Shown: positions 35,348 through 45,619 of the stretch, in pieces
Layout: the number at the start of each line of letters is the position of its first letter
Numbering within the stretch: position 1 is the first letter of the stretch
Assembly: GCA_973895155.1 (NCBI GenBank)
Contig: OZ316891.1
Span: 16,740,001 to 16,804,000 of the forward strand
Source of the DNA: Marsupella aquatica
Lineage: Eukaryota; Marchantiophyta
DNA: 64,000 bases
Direction of reading: 5' to 3'
Notes under the pieces: generated by a model
Database searches by the model: none
Told to the model about the DNA's origin: nothing
The model's input: only the letters and a program-made list of their open reading frames with translations
Made by a program: the position numbers and the translations under genes

Positions 35348-35782
35348 GTGCTACCGAGTGTCAACAAGAGCCAAGCGAAAGGAAGAGAAACAGGAAGAAA
35401 ACGCAGGAAAAAGCAAGATACTACTCCAGTGCAGCTAGCGATAGATATACCCCCGGAGAAGGACGATGATTACCGTCGGGACGACCCAAAGCTATTTTAT
35501 CCCCGCATCAAAGAATTGGTAAAGAAACAATTGGAGGCCTATGAAGCTCGGGAATACCAAAAAGCAATCGATAAGGACATCAAAGCTGCCGAGGCCGCCC
35601 AGCGACAGGAGCAAGAAAAGCAGGAGGAGGAAGCCAAGCAACAGCCGAAGGAAGAAAAGAAGGAGGACTATGATATTAAGGAAGACATGAAGAGTTGCCC
35701 AATTACGGCAACGGTAGGGCAATTGCTGCAGAACAATCCACAGTATCAACGGCAACTGAGGGAGTTGCTTACGGGTCGTTGA
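35348..35782 (+). pseudogene. gag-pol linker, charged coiled-coil segment
   Basis: A 144-codon frame rich in Lys/Glu/Gln (EAREYQKAIDKDIKAAEAAQ; EEAKQQPKEEKKEDYDIKED) lies between nucleocapsid and protease. Such spacers are common before gypsy proteases. It ends with the stop at 35782, just before the protease frame. Confidence 0.6.
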
Positions 35783-35821
35783 CAGAGGCGACTACCTCGA
35801 GTTGGGATCGCGGACTGCAAC

Positions 35822-36208
35822 ATGATATGCAAAGACCTAGGAGCGCCGGACATCTTGATTGAGATCAATAATTGTACCATCAAGATGGTTCTCATAGACG
35901 GAGGAGCGGGAGTCAACATCATGACTGAGGAAACATCAGTCAGGTTAGGATACCTCACGTATCAACCCACAGCCCGAGCTATCAGATTAGCAAACGGGGC
36001 AAGGATCCTTCCATTGGGCACGCTCACTCGGGTGCTCACTCTTGTAGGAGGGGTGGAGTTCTATCTCAACTTCCTAGTCATGAGGCCGGTTCGGCCCTCC
36101 TCTTATCCGGTCCTCCTGGGCAGACTGTGGCCGAGTAGTCACAGATTGGGGAAAAAAGGAGCTACGGTTTGGGACACCCACAGTACGAGTATCTTGGGCA
36201 CTGGATGA
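35822..36208 (+). pseudogene. gypsy retropepsin (aspartic protease)
   Basis: The active-site segment reads MVLIDGGAGVNIM (about 35885-35923), followed by the flap region and by PVLLGRLW, matching a single-domain retropepsin. The usual catalytic triad D-S/T-G is D-G-G here, an unusual or mutated form. The frame ends at 36208, and a low-complexity frame (36248-36568) separates it from the reverse transcriptase. Confidence 0.85.
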
Positions 36209-36586
36209 TTATCAGGGTGAAACCCCAAAAGGACCCAAGGAATAGATTTGGAGACCTCGGAGGAAGAGGAGCTCAATATGATTGAACTCATTTCATCCCT
36301 GTCCGAGGAAGTTGTCTTCGGAGTAGAGGCAACCCGGGAAACACATCTCCTGAATTACCCGAAGGTTGCTATTGAGTCCACCCCGAGCACCTCTACCGCC
36401 CAGACCGATGAAACGCAAAAACGATCCATCAATACGGAGGACACAGCTCCAGCTAAGCAGGGAGCCGATGCTGCTTCTACCAGTGCAGAGCCTAGTGACC
36501 ACGAACCGGCCAAAAAACTGCCCGAGGCCAAAAACCCAAGGCCGAGACATAAGAAACGAGTCTCCTAGGACCCGTCCATCCCGCAA

Positions 36587-37437
36587 TTGGAGAAATTAAC
36601 CCCAAATTCAAAACCGATCCTGGTTCCACCCATGTACGGAGGAGTTCGGTTAGCTAAGCTGGATGCGAGCCTGGACCCGAGCTTGCGGAACCAGGTGGAA
36701 GTCATAAGAAAGGAGTACTACCGGAAGTACACCATTGGTATGGATAAGTCTTTTAACCTGGGCCATGCTCTAACGGGAGGCAGAAAAATCTATCCAAGCA
36801 CTGCTCAAGGAATATGAAGATGTGTTTGCATGGAGCCATCACGATTTGACGGGACTCTCCCCCGAGTTGGGAGAACACACGATCAATTTGAACTTGGGGG
36901 CCCATGCAGTATGGCAGCGACAACGTCGCATGAACCCGAGGTACTCCATCTTAGTGAAGGAGGAAATCGATCATCTCCTCACCGCAGATATCATCTACCC
37001 GGTAATGGCCAGCGACTGGGTTTCTCCCATTGTCATTGTACCAAAGAAGGGAGGTATGGACGGAAAACCTAAGATTTGGATCTATCAGGACTATCATAAG
37101 CTGAACGACGCAACCTGGAAAGACCATTACCCGTTACCATTCACAAAATATGGTTCTCGATATGGTAGCCCGAAACAAAATTTATACATTCCTTGACAGG
37201 TATTCGGATTATAATCAAATCTGGATCCGCCTCTCGGATCAGCTCAAAACAACGTTCACTACGGAATGGGGGACGTTCGCATTTTGGAGGATGCCGTTCG
37301 GGCTATGTAACGCCCCAACCATGTTTCAGCGACTCATGATGAATATCTTCCACGATTTTCTACGGGAATTTCTGGAAATATTTATCGACGACTTCGCCAT
37401 CTTTGGAACCATCGCCATGCACCCCAAACATCTATGA
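36587..37437 (+). pseudogene. gypsy reverse transcriptase, frameshifted
   Basis: Two frames overlap near 37150-37196. The first has MNPRYSILVKEEIDHLLTAD and SDWVSPIVIVPKKGG. The second has TFLDRYSDYNQIWI, MPFGLCNAPTMFQRLMMNIF and the catalytic box IFIDDFAIF (about 37380-37406). The LCNAP wording fits the non-chromovirus (Tat/Athila-like) side of plant Ty3/gypsy. The frame shift and the stop at 37437 make it inactive. Confidence 0.9.
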
Positions 37438-37512
37438 CGTACACTACAACGATGCCGAGAGGTTAACCTCAAGCTACATCCCGCCAAATGTTTTTTTGGG
37501 GTAGAAGAGGGA

Positions 37513-38172
37513 GTGTTACTCGGACATCGTGTGTCCAAACGGGGTATCGAGGTGGACCAAGAGAAGGTCGCGGCTTGGATGGCGGTGGTGTTTCCCATAG
37601 ATCGAAAAGCGGTACGATCCTTCTTGGGCTGTGTAGGGTACTATTGTCGGTTCATTAAAGATTTTGCTAAAATTGTGTTGCCCTTAACCGAGATGATGAA
37701 GAAGGACGCGGTGATCGAGGAGACACCTAGGAGATGGATTGCTTTCGAAGAACTCCGTAAATGACTCACCACCGCACCTATCATGGTCACCCCGGACTGG
37801 AATAAGGAGTTCCATGTGTATGTCGATGTGTTAGGATTCTGTATCGGATCCGTGCTCAGTTGATGGCTAGCAAAGTAGATGGGGTGGTCATGTCCATCCT
37901 CATCAAGCTGACTGAGCATGATAATCTACTCATGTAAGAAGTTCCGGCACTATCTGCTTGGCTACAAGGTCATATTCCACACGGATCATGATAGCCTGAA
38001 GTACATGGTCAACAAAGCGGATGTGACAGGACGGATAGCCCGGTGGGTGCTACTTCTCCAGGAATTTAACTATGAAGTTTGGGTTTGGCCAGGAAAGGCA
38101 CATCTCAACGCCGACTTCTTTTCAAGGTTGGACGGCGTACCAGTCGATCAGCCAATTAATGATTCTTTTTGA
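37513..38172 (+). pseudogene. gypsy connection and RNase H region
   Basis: It contains LGHRVSKRGIEVDQEKVAAW and VRSFLGCVGYYCRFIKDFAK, then after stops near 37760-37880 the RNase H part with KKFRHYLLGYKVIFHTDHDS, LQEFNYEVWVWPGKAHLNAD and FFSRL. Several stops interrupt it. Confidence 0.88.
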
Positions 38173-38313
38173 GACGAGGAGTTATTCCACGTAGGGGCGG
38201 GAACGCCTACGTGGTACGGCTCAATAATCACCTTCCTCTTAACAGGCCGCATCCCCGATGGCATCAATCAGGAGGCCGCCGCTGTGTTTTTATGAAAGGC
38301 CGGGCCATACGTC

Positions 38314-39551
38314 ATGATACAGGGCCACCTACACAAGGAAGGAGTTAATGGGAAGCTACGACGTTGCTTAGAGTACAAGGAGACGCTTATCGTTATGCGG
38401 GCCTTGCATGAAGAAGAAGCTGGAGGCCATTTTGCGGCTATCACGACAGCCCGAAAGATTCTAGATTCAGGGTATTGGTGGCCTACGTTGCATCGGGACA
38501 TACAACATTTCATCAAGGGCTATGACCTGTGTCAGCGGGCTGGGGCCTCAAGACAATCTCATCATCACCCTCTCACGTCCGTGCTTCCCTTGGCACCTTT
38601 CAAAAAGTGGGGTATTGATTATATCGGACCGTTCACTCCCGTTACCCGACGACAAAGATGCAGGTACATACTGCTAGCTATAGATTACTCCACCAAATGG
38701 GTTGAAGCACGGGCTACGGTAAAGGACAACGCTGCAACCACCGCCAGGTTCTTATACGAGCAAATCTTCACCCGGTTTGGGCCGCCCTTGGAGTTAGTAA
38801 GCGACCATGGAACACACTTCCTCAATGATATCGTGGCCCAGCTTACGGAGCATTACCTAGTCAAGCACCGCAAGACTACCCCGTATCATCCTAAAGCCAA
38901 CGGGCTAACAGAGAGAGCCAATCGCATCATCGGGAAGATCCTCAACAAGATAGTAGCCGCGCACAAAACGGATTGGGATGACAAGTTGTACGCAACGGTG
39001 TATTTGTAGAATCTGGCTTACAAGACTACTACGAGTCACAACCCGTACTTTCTCGTGTTCGGCCAACATTTGTTGGTGCTCGTTGAGTTTGAAGTCCACA
39101 CTCCCCGGGTAAGCATTCGGGATCGCTTACTCGAAGCTGAAAGTTTGTCGGACAGAGCTTATCAGATTGAAGCATTAGAAGAAGCACGGCTATTGGCAGC
39201 TCAACAGTCGTCAAGCAGTAGGTAGCTTCCAAGAAGTAGCACGACAAAAGACTACAGAAGGTCGACGTCGTGACAGGTGACCTAGTCCTGCTGTACGATA
39301 GTAGGTACATGCAGTTTCCGGGGAAGCTTCATACCCGTTGGCTAGGGCCTTTCCTAGTCAATCAGATCTACCCTAATGGATCTTTGGAACTCGCAATGTA
39401 CGCTGGCAATTTACTACCCACGCGAGTCAGTTACGATCGTGTGAAGAAGTACCACCATCAAGACGATGACGCCGAGAGTGATGTTCATGAGGACGCTTCA
39501 CAATTAAGCAGGGAGCTATGTGATGCCGCCGGTACGGCGGGTAATGAGTAA
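38314..39551 (+). pseudogene. gypsy integrase with H2C2 zinc finger, DDE core and GPY/F-type C-terminus
   Basis: The N-terminal zinc finger reads HEEEAGGHFAA...CQRAG. The catalytic core has D in WGIDYIGPF, D in VSDHGTHF and E in GLTERANRI (38605-38925). A stop at 39007 and further stops near 39220-39275 break the frame. The C-terminal part (39270-39551) has HTRWLGPFLVNQIYPNGSLE, the GPY/F module. No chromodomain is seen, which agrees with a non-chromovirus lineage. The tail runs to the purine-rich stretch before the 3' LTR. Confidence 0.9.
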
Positions 39552-40597
39552 TTTGATCTAACCGCGCTTAGCACGTGCGTTAGGGGTATCTTAGGCCGTT
39601 ATTATTAGCATAACGACAGTATTTAGGTAGCCATTTATGAGTAGGAAATCATTAGTCAATAAGGGGAATTCATGTTCGGGCTGGCAGCGTGTCGCCATTC
39701 GCACGCTCGGGTTGAGAGCGTGTAATGGGCCCTTTTTCCCCCTCCCTCGGGTCCGTATAACAAACTCTGGGAGGCGGCCACTGACACAAGATGACCTGGA
39801 CTAGCGAAGGGGCCGGTACACTGCAAGTGTGAAAGGCTCGGCCTATAAGCGACGAGGAAGCGTCGGGCGATCGATGAGCTCTCAAGGTATAAAAGGGGGG
39901 TCGATCCTTTGCAGTGCACCAACTATCCAGTCCACGCGCCAGCTTCGATCCCAGCTCTCTCGCTTTTCCTTAGTCACCTGCTATCTCCTCTGAATGTTGC
40001 ACACGATCCTTTCCAGTTCGGCCATACCATTCTGGACTCAGTTCCTGTCTATCGAAGGGCACTTGGCCGACTCGTTGAAACACGCCAACCCGTGCTGATA
40101 TGAGATCAAACGCAAATACGAGAGAGCCATCCGCCTAGCAAGCCGCCACCACTATCTCCTTAACTTTGAGTACCCATCCCAGAGTGAGCTTTACCGACCC
40201 GAAGAGTACTTCTTTGACGAAGGCAAATACATCGGCTTCTGGGAGGCATTGCTTTGGCTTCCGGACGAGGTCTTAAATATTCCGAGCATGATCGACTTGC
40301 AGCAGCACCACTTTGACCACATCTCTGCTCGGGTACGGGCTATCATCAATCGCGCTACCACCACCTGACCGAGAGGAAGGAGAGATGTCCGCTTTTTCTA
40401 GTCACCCCGGTAATCAGTCTCGCAGTAGGAAGAGAAAGAAGCCCGCAGCCGTATCCAGGTTGCCTTTGGCCACGATTGCGGTAGCCAAGCTGACCATGCA
40501 TTGCATGGGGGACAATGTTGTCATGGGGATTCTATGTTTAGTAAGTTCCTCCTAAGTATAGCTTAGTAGTATAGGATAGTAGTTTAAATTCTCGCAT

Positions 40598-40850
40598 ATG
40601 CAGTCTATAGTGTGCATGCTACAGTGCACAACCTACAGTGTGCATGCTACAGTACACGGTCTACAGTATGCATGCTATATTGTTCGATCTACAGTGTACG
40701 ATCTACAGTGTGCATGCTACAGTGTGCATGCTACAGTGTACGATCTACAGTGTGCATGTTACAGTGTACGATCTACAGTATGCATGCTATAGTGTGCATG
40801 CTACAGTGTGCATGCTACAATGTACTGTCTACAGTTGCTCCGCTCACGTA
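40598..40850. repeat. Tandem array of TGCATG / CTACAGTGTACGAT units
   Basis: Roughly a dozen irregular units combine GTGCATGCTACAGT and GTACGATCTACAGT in alternation. Because the unit lengths are multiples that avoid stops, all three plus-strand frames are open, giving His/Ala/Cys/Thr-rich translations that are not genes. TGCATGCA-like palindromes recur in each unit. Confidence 0.85.
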
Positions 40851-41054
40851 ACTACAGTACTAGCACACTTACTTGCCTTGGATGTGTGACACATGGCTTC
40901 CATCCGTGTGCCATGCTTGATCCGTGTGCTTGAGATGTGAGCACTATAAATAAAGAGGAGAGGGGCTCTCTCCCCTCACTCCCCATTTTTCATCAACTAA
41001 GTTGTGAAGTCTTAAAAATCCATTGGACTTGATGATCTCTTCTATGAATATAAC

Positions 41055-41316
41055 CCTTATGAAGTAGACCCACTCATGCACTCTTGCTTAGAGCTTTGGC
41101 TCGGCCAGAGATATTTTGTATGAGTCGGACCTTCAGAAAGTGTTGTCATTTGATAGGAGATGGTTATTAAGTTCTAAAGAGTTGAAAAGTGCTCAACAAT
41201 GCCTTGACATCATATGCTCCCTTTTGGGTGAAATCCTTATGAAGTAGACCCACTCATGCACTCTTGCTTAGAGCTTCGGCTCGGCCAGAGGTATTTTGTA
41301 TGAGTTGGACCTTCAG
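41055..41316. repeat. 82-bp block repeated at a 180-bp period
   Basis: CCTTATGAAGTAGACCCACT and the 60 bases after it (to CCTTCAG) occur at 41055-41136 and at 41235-41316 with only a few differences. They lie within the nested insert, downstream of its TATA box. Confidence 0.9.
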
Positions 41317-42876
41317 ATAGTATTTTCATTCAAAAGAAGATCAACCTATTAAGATAAACATCTGCATGTATATACTTAGAGTTAACTCAATGCATGATAT
41401 TTGTTTGAAATGAATGATCTTTTCGTTGAATGATTCTATCTCTTGTCATTAGAATAAAAATTAGTTGGATGGAATATATTTGATAGTACGATAATGCCTA
41501 GACCTGTACCTATTCTTCCTCTCCCTAATCCTTTCCTTATTAGAATTCATGTACTCCAAAAAGAGATAATGCGCCAGCATATGACTTTTCACTTTGGAGA
41601 AGCATTTGCAACTGTGGTATTAAATTCAATAGAGCCAATTGTATACCCTTATGTAGTTTACGGGCAGGATTGGGCTTGCACAATCTTTATCTTGTATTGA
41701 GATGGATCTCAACAAACCTCCCTCCGATGAACCTCCTGTTTCTTTCTCGTTGGGAGATATTTGTTTTGTAACTCGACCCAAGGTAGCTGCCAAGGAGGCA
41801 ATAGTCCATAGGTATGGAGAAAAGGGTTATGATGTTGTGCTTTCATCCACGGAACCGTTCCTTATAGTGTCTGCTACCCAGTCTAGAATAATAATCATGA
41901 TCTTAACTTAAACTCTCTCTTGACACTAGCAGCCATAGGCCCGGTGCTTCCTCAAGAACCACATTTTTCCCCCCAGACAATGTTCACAAGAACATCCTCC
42001 ACCCCAAGCATGCATGCTATCTGAAGACCCAGGGGTTTGAGCACCTCGCCTCTCTCCCTTGGAACGGAAGCAGGTATTACGGGCAGGATATGACGGAGTT
42101 CATTCACTCTCCTGGGGGCAAGGGAGCTAAATACTAGTCATCTAGCTTCCCGGCCGAGGGGGTAGTGGACAATGGGTTCTTAATGAGGATGTGCCTCATC
42201 CCGGAGGTAGCAAAACGCCTAGAGTTCCAGCGGTAGCCCTCCACATGATGGAACCCAGAGGAGAAATATCGGTCGCTCAGGTCATCGAGGTGGAGAACTA
42301 TCGGCCCAGGAAGTGGGCTCTCTTCTTCGTCAAGAAGTTCCACGAGGAGATGGAGCGGAGAAGGAAGACTTTGTACCTTTGGCGGAAAGGCGTACTTCGC
42401 TAGCCACGTCAAAATCATCCTCGAGTGGTACGCTTGTTTTGACCGCCAGAGCCTCCCGCGTCTCAACAAGCCTGAGCTGACCCCGCCAAAATGGGTGTTC
42501 CTAGCCCAAGTAAGGCGACCGCAGCCCGAGGCCATAAGTCTGGCAACTGCAAGTCCTGCTACCCCGGCCCCGCAACCCGCCGCTGCTGCCCCGCCAGGCA
42601 TACCCATTGACGTTATCACGACCTTAGACACGATCAATCGGGACAATGCCATCGAAGTCAGGCCGGATGAAGCCGTACTCAAAGTAGATGCCACAGTAGC
42701 CGGGAAGATTCCTCCACCCCCCGCGGTTGTGCAGGAGAACCACCCATCTCTAGTGGGACCTGCCCGAATCCAGAAGGACACAGTCTAGACCATCCGGAAC
42801 TCTTTGCGCCGGGCACATTTTTCAACGGTTGTTGGGAGATTTCTCGCAACAGATCTCTCGGGACACCGGGGAATAC

Positions 42877-43497
42877 ATGGCCCGGAGGGTGGCCTACTTC
42901 TTCAACCAGAAGTTGGTTGTGGCAGTAAGGGCAAGACATGCACAGGCAGAGATCGCGCAGAGAATAGAGCGATATCGGGTTGAGTGTGCCTACCTGAAGG
43001 ACAAAGTGGCAACCCTGGAGGCTGAACTCCAACAACTACGGCCTCAAGTAACGGCCACGGAGGACCAGGTCGCTGAGGCTAGAGCCCAAGCCGCCTTAGC
43101 AGTACAGGCCGGGCTCAGAAAGGACGTCGAGATTGCGCAGCTCCGGACCAAGATTGACGGTTTGCAGGGGCAAGCCGTCAGTTGGCAAAAGGAACTGGAG
43201 GAAGCTGACTCCAGGTCTCAACGGGACACAGCCAAGATTGACACCCTGAAGGCAGAGGTGGCGCGGCTTCAAGGAGAAGTCACAAAACAGGCCCAGTTGG
43301 TGGACAAGCTGATGAGCAACACCCAGCAATTGGAGGAGGCATGCCAGGAGGCCGTGGAAGAGGTAGACGCGGCGAAGCGGGAAAATGAATCTCTGCTGGA
43401 CCAGGTCCAGCTACTCAAGCAGGATGCCGACAGGCTTAGAAGGCAGCGGGATAGCCGCTCCCACTCTGGCGGCTCTGGCAAGCGTGCCAAGCATTAG
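42877..43497 (+). CDS. LTR-borne coiled-coil protein, intact C-terminal frame (206 residues from first ATG)
   Basis: From the ATG at 42877 (MARRVAYFFNQKLVVAV) the frame is open to 43497. It is almost entirely heptad-patterned coiled coil (YLKDKVATLEAELQQLRPQV; QLRTKIDGLQGQAVSWQKEL; RENESLLDQVQLLKQDADRL) and ends in a basic Ser/Arg tail (SRSHSGGSGKRAKH). The frame is open further upstream to 42829, so the true start may lie earlier in a longer, now broken protein whose first parts match 23540-25607. Function is unknown. It sits in R/U5 of the LTR, so a full-length element would carry two copies. Confidence 0.6.
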   Translation: MARRVAYFFNQKLVVAVRARHAQAEIAQRIERYRVECAYLKDKVATLEAELQQLRPQVTATEDQVAEARAQAALAVQAGLRKDVEIAQLRTKIDGLQGQAVSWQKELEEADSRSQRDTAKIDTLKAEVARLQGEVTKQAQLVDKLMSNTQQLEEACQEAVEEVDAAKRENESLLDQVQLLKQDADRLRRQRDSRSHSGGSGKRAKH

Positions 43498-44389
43498 CGG
43501 CGGAGTAGGATTAGAGTAGAGCTAGGAATAGCTAAATTAGGCTATAGGGACAAGCACCTACCCTAGTTAAAGCAGCACTGCCATGTCGTACAACCTGCGT
43601 AGATTAGGATCTTCTATTAAGACAAGCCATTTTCCGGCCTGACAGCCAGCTTAGTTAGGACCTTAGTTAGCGAATCTTCGGGCGCAAGGGCACTCCGTTC
43701 CTCGGCCCTTAGTATTTAGCGCACCCCTCGGTAGAGGCAGGGGGATTTTTAGTCTCAGTGTTGGACATCCACGGTATGTGCGGGGAGTCCCAACCTCTAG
43801 GAGTGAAAGAGTACCAAGGGAGGGTGTAGGACTAAGCTTGCTAGGCAAGTGCGGAGCCGGGCTCCATTGTAGTGTACATCCTCGGCCTTGGACCTGTTCA
43901 TTCCAGGGCTTTCGGGTCAACTAAGTGTACACATATGTCTCCTATGTAGTAAAATCCTTTCCCACTATTTCCTTTGTGTAAATCAAGATTGTATGCTTGT
44001 GCGTATGTATATGTGTGAATCTCATGTATAGGTGCCAACGCTTGGCCAAAAACACTACCCAAGCCATGCACAAGGTGCAGCTTGCGGGTAAGTGGTTGCA
44101 AGCCCGGGTTTAGTACCTATACCATCAAATCCGGATCAAAGGCGGACAACACGAAGGCTTAGAAGCCCGTAAGCCGGGGTCGATCCTGCTATCGACTGAG
44201 GTACGTTCCAGCGGTGAAACACAAACCATACCTAAGAGGTGTTCGTATATGACAATAGGCGCACTTAGCGCTAGTTTATGTGATTTAGGTGCATTCCGTG
44301 CCTCCCTCCCTACCCGAACCCTCATATTGACAAAGGATGTGCCTGTCTAAGCCGAAGCCCGGGTTAAGGCCTAGGCTGACAACGTGACA

Positions 44390-44394
44390 TGAAG
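44390..44394. other. Right target-site duplication (TGAAG) of the giant gypsy element
   Basis: Partner of 22949-22953. Confidence 0.92.
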
Positions 44395-44843
44395 CCAAGC
44401 ACTTAAATACTACGCCTTGTTTCTTCAGCCGCTCTGTTTGGTTGTCGGCTCGCCGCTGTAAGTTCTCCATCTTCCTCTTGCTTTCCTACAACTCCTCCTG
44501 TACTTCATCTAGGTCCTTGCGTGCCTCCTCCAGCTCCTTTTGGGCTTCCTCCCATTCCTTCTTTAAGGTAGCCCTCTCCTCCTGGGTTGCTCTTAGCTCT
44601 TTGTCGAGCTCCGCTACGACCTCAGACTCCATTTTATTCATCTTGGCATAAGTTTGATCGAGCTGGTCGTCTTTCTCACGCAGGTTGGCCTTGAAGCTTG
44701 TCGTCAGGGATGCAAGCTCCTGGTGCAGCGCAATAATCCCTTGATAGGATTTCCCTAACTCGGCCTCCTTCTACTCAAGGGCTCCGCGGATATCCTTGAG
44801 TTCCCCCTTCAACGCCCTTTCCCTTCTCTGAGTCTCCGCCATG

Positions 44844-44852
44844 GCCCGATTG
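44844..44852. other. Left 9-bp target-site duplication (GCCCGATTG) of the MULE
   Basis: The same nine bases lie at 55976-55984. Nine base pairs is the usual duplication length for Mutator-like elements. Excision of the 11.1 kb between them plus one copy restores the reading frame of the surrounding coiled-coil ORF. Confidence 0.9.
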
Positions 44853-44885
44853 GGGGGATCTCTTCGTGACAGCAAATAGCAAACA
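44853..44885 (+). repeat. Left terminal inverted repeat of the MULE
   Basis: It starts GGG and contains TCGTG, AGCAA and TAGCAAA at the same spacing as in the right end. About 22 of 33 positions match. A CTCATACAAG decamer follows at 44920-44929. Confidence 0.7.
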
Positions 44886-45171
44886 ACAAACAACAAACAG
44901 TAAATAGCAAACAACAAAACTCATACAAGCAAATAAGCACCCAAAAAAAGACACTGAAGGATAAGAAAATATTGCCACATATATTGGACAGGAAGCGGCC
45001 ATTGACTACATTTACACTAGCGTCGAGTGCTATAAGGAAAACATTTGAATAAAAACCTCTTTGAACTACCGGCTATAGTAATAGCGTCGGGCGCTACTCT
45101 AATCCGACACGTCACGGCGTTCTTATTTAGTGTCGTTGTTCTCCACAAACGGGTAAATAAAACAAGGAAAA

Positions 45172-45432
45172 CTAAAGACCAGATCCACAACCACCACTCG
45201 ACTCTGAGCCCGATTCAGAACCGCTACTTTCTGATCTATCAGTGGACTCTGCTTCGTCGTCCACATACTTGGATTTTGCAATATCATCTACGAAGTGATT
45301 CTGCACAAACTTTTTATCTGAGCCTCTCCTGAGTCTAAGACCCTTACTCTCCCAAGTAAGCGTCCTGACTGAATCTGCCCGTCGTGCCGCCTTTTCAGCA
45401 TAAGAGGGGAGAACAAATGGCTTCTCCGGGGT
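45172..45432 (-). CDS. Candidate additional last exon of the ParB-methyltransferase-like gene
   Basis: On the minus strand, the frame starting after an AG at 45433 encodes about 86 residues. It begins with TPEKPFVLPSYAEKAARRAD and SVRTLTWESKGLRLRRG, then an acidic serine/glycine tail, and stops at 45172. The same amino-acid pattern is present downstream of the relic gene at 4650-4790 (KPFVLPLYAKNAARRVDSVR), so the segment was under coding constraint. The GAGTAA at the end of the preceding exon is a possible GT donor in both copies, but the simple donor and acceptor pair I see does not keep frame, so the exact splice is unresolved. Confidence 0.5.
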   Translation of the reverse strand, partial: TPEKPFVLPSYAEKAARRADSVRTLTWESKGLRLRRGSDKKFVQNHFVDDIAKSKYVDDEAESTDRSESSGSESGSESSGGCGSGL

Positions 45433-45619
45433 CTATACAACGTTCCTAGAGACGTTCTTTCAAAGTTGAAAATGCCTTCGAAGATTCCACTCTGACCTGA
45501 GAATTTGAACTGGAGTTCTTTAGTTGAAGTCGGGAAATCGGGCAAATTTTCTAGACAAAAGGGAGTATAGGAGTTCTTTGGAAAAAATTATACAATGAGA
45601 GAAAGAAAGCTAAAGAAAA

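Larger units (their letters stand above)
40516..41975 (+). mobile_element. Nested insert in the 3' LTR (1460 bp), probable solo LTR
   Basis: It starts TGTTGTCATGGGG and ends TTTCCCCCCA, with GACAA duplicated on both sides (40511-40515 and 41976-41980). The empty site is in the 5' LTR near 24310. It contains a TATA box (TATAAATAAA, 40945), a tandem array (40598-40850) and an 82-bp duplicated block. Small open frames (41494-41700 and 41702-41911) have no recognised domain. Confidence 0.82.
22954..44389 (+). mobile_element. Ty3/gypsy LTR retrotransposon with giant LTRs, 21.4 kb including nested insertions
   Basis: The element is bounded by TG...CA LTRs (22954-29892 and 39519-44389) and by a TGAAG duplication. 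The internal region has gag (30022-30724 plus 34357-35284), protease (35822-36208), reverse transcriptase (36587-37437), RNase H (37513-38172) and integrase (38314-39551), in gypsy order. Three insertions lie within it: 25694-28668 in the 5' LTR, 30725-34351 in gag and 40516-41975 in the 3' LTR, each with a 5-bp duplication. Stops and frame shifts are present in gag, RT, RNase H and integrase, so this copy is dead, although the LTRs remain alike. A third LTR copy in reverse orientation starts at 63722, so the family is repeated locally. Confidence 0.93.
39519..44389 (+). repeat. 3' LTR of the giant gypsy element
   Basis: It starts TGTGATGCCGCCGG and ends AACGTGACA, followed by TGAAG. It has the same TATA box (39888-39894) and coding-like sequence as the 5' LTR. 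Compared with that copy it lacks about 350 bases after 40345 and has a 1460-bp insertion (40516-41975). Confidence 0.93.
44390..44852 (-). pseudogene. Middle piece of the interrupted coiled-coil ORF (piece 2 of 3)
   Basis: Read on the minus strand, the piece begins in the MULE target duplication and encodes coiled coil (AETQRRERALKGELKDIRGA; QELASLTTSFKANLREKDDQ; ERATLKKEWEEAQKELEEAR) up to the gypsy duplication at 44390. Two in-frame TAG stops (near 44773 and 44488) show decay. In frame it joins the piece ending at 55976 on one side and the piece starting at 22948 on the other. Confidence 0.75.

Noticed and set aside
40598-40850. CRISPR-like array or repetitive protein gene
   Set aside because: Units are irregular, with no constant repeat and unique spacer structure. 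All three frames are open because of the repeat composition. The array lies in a eukaryotic LTR insert.
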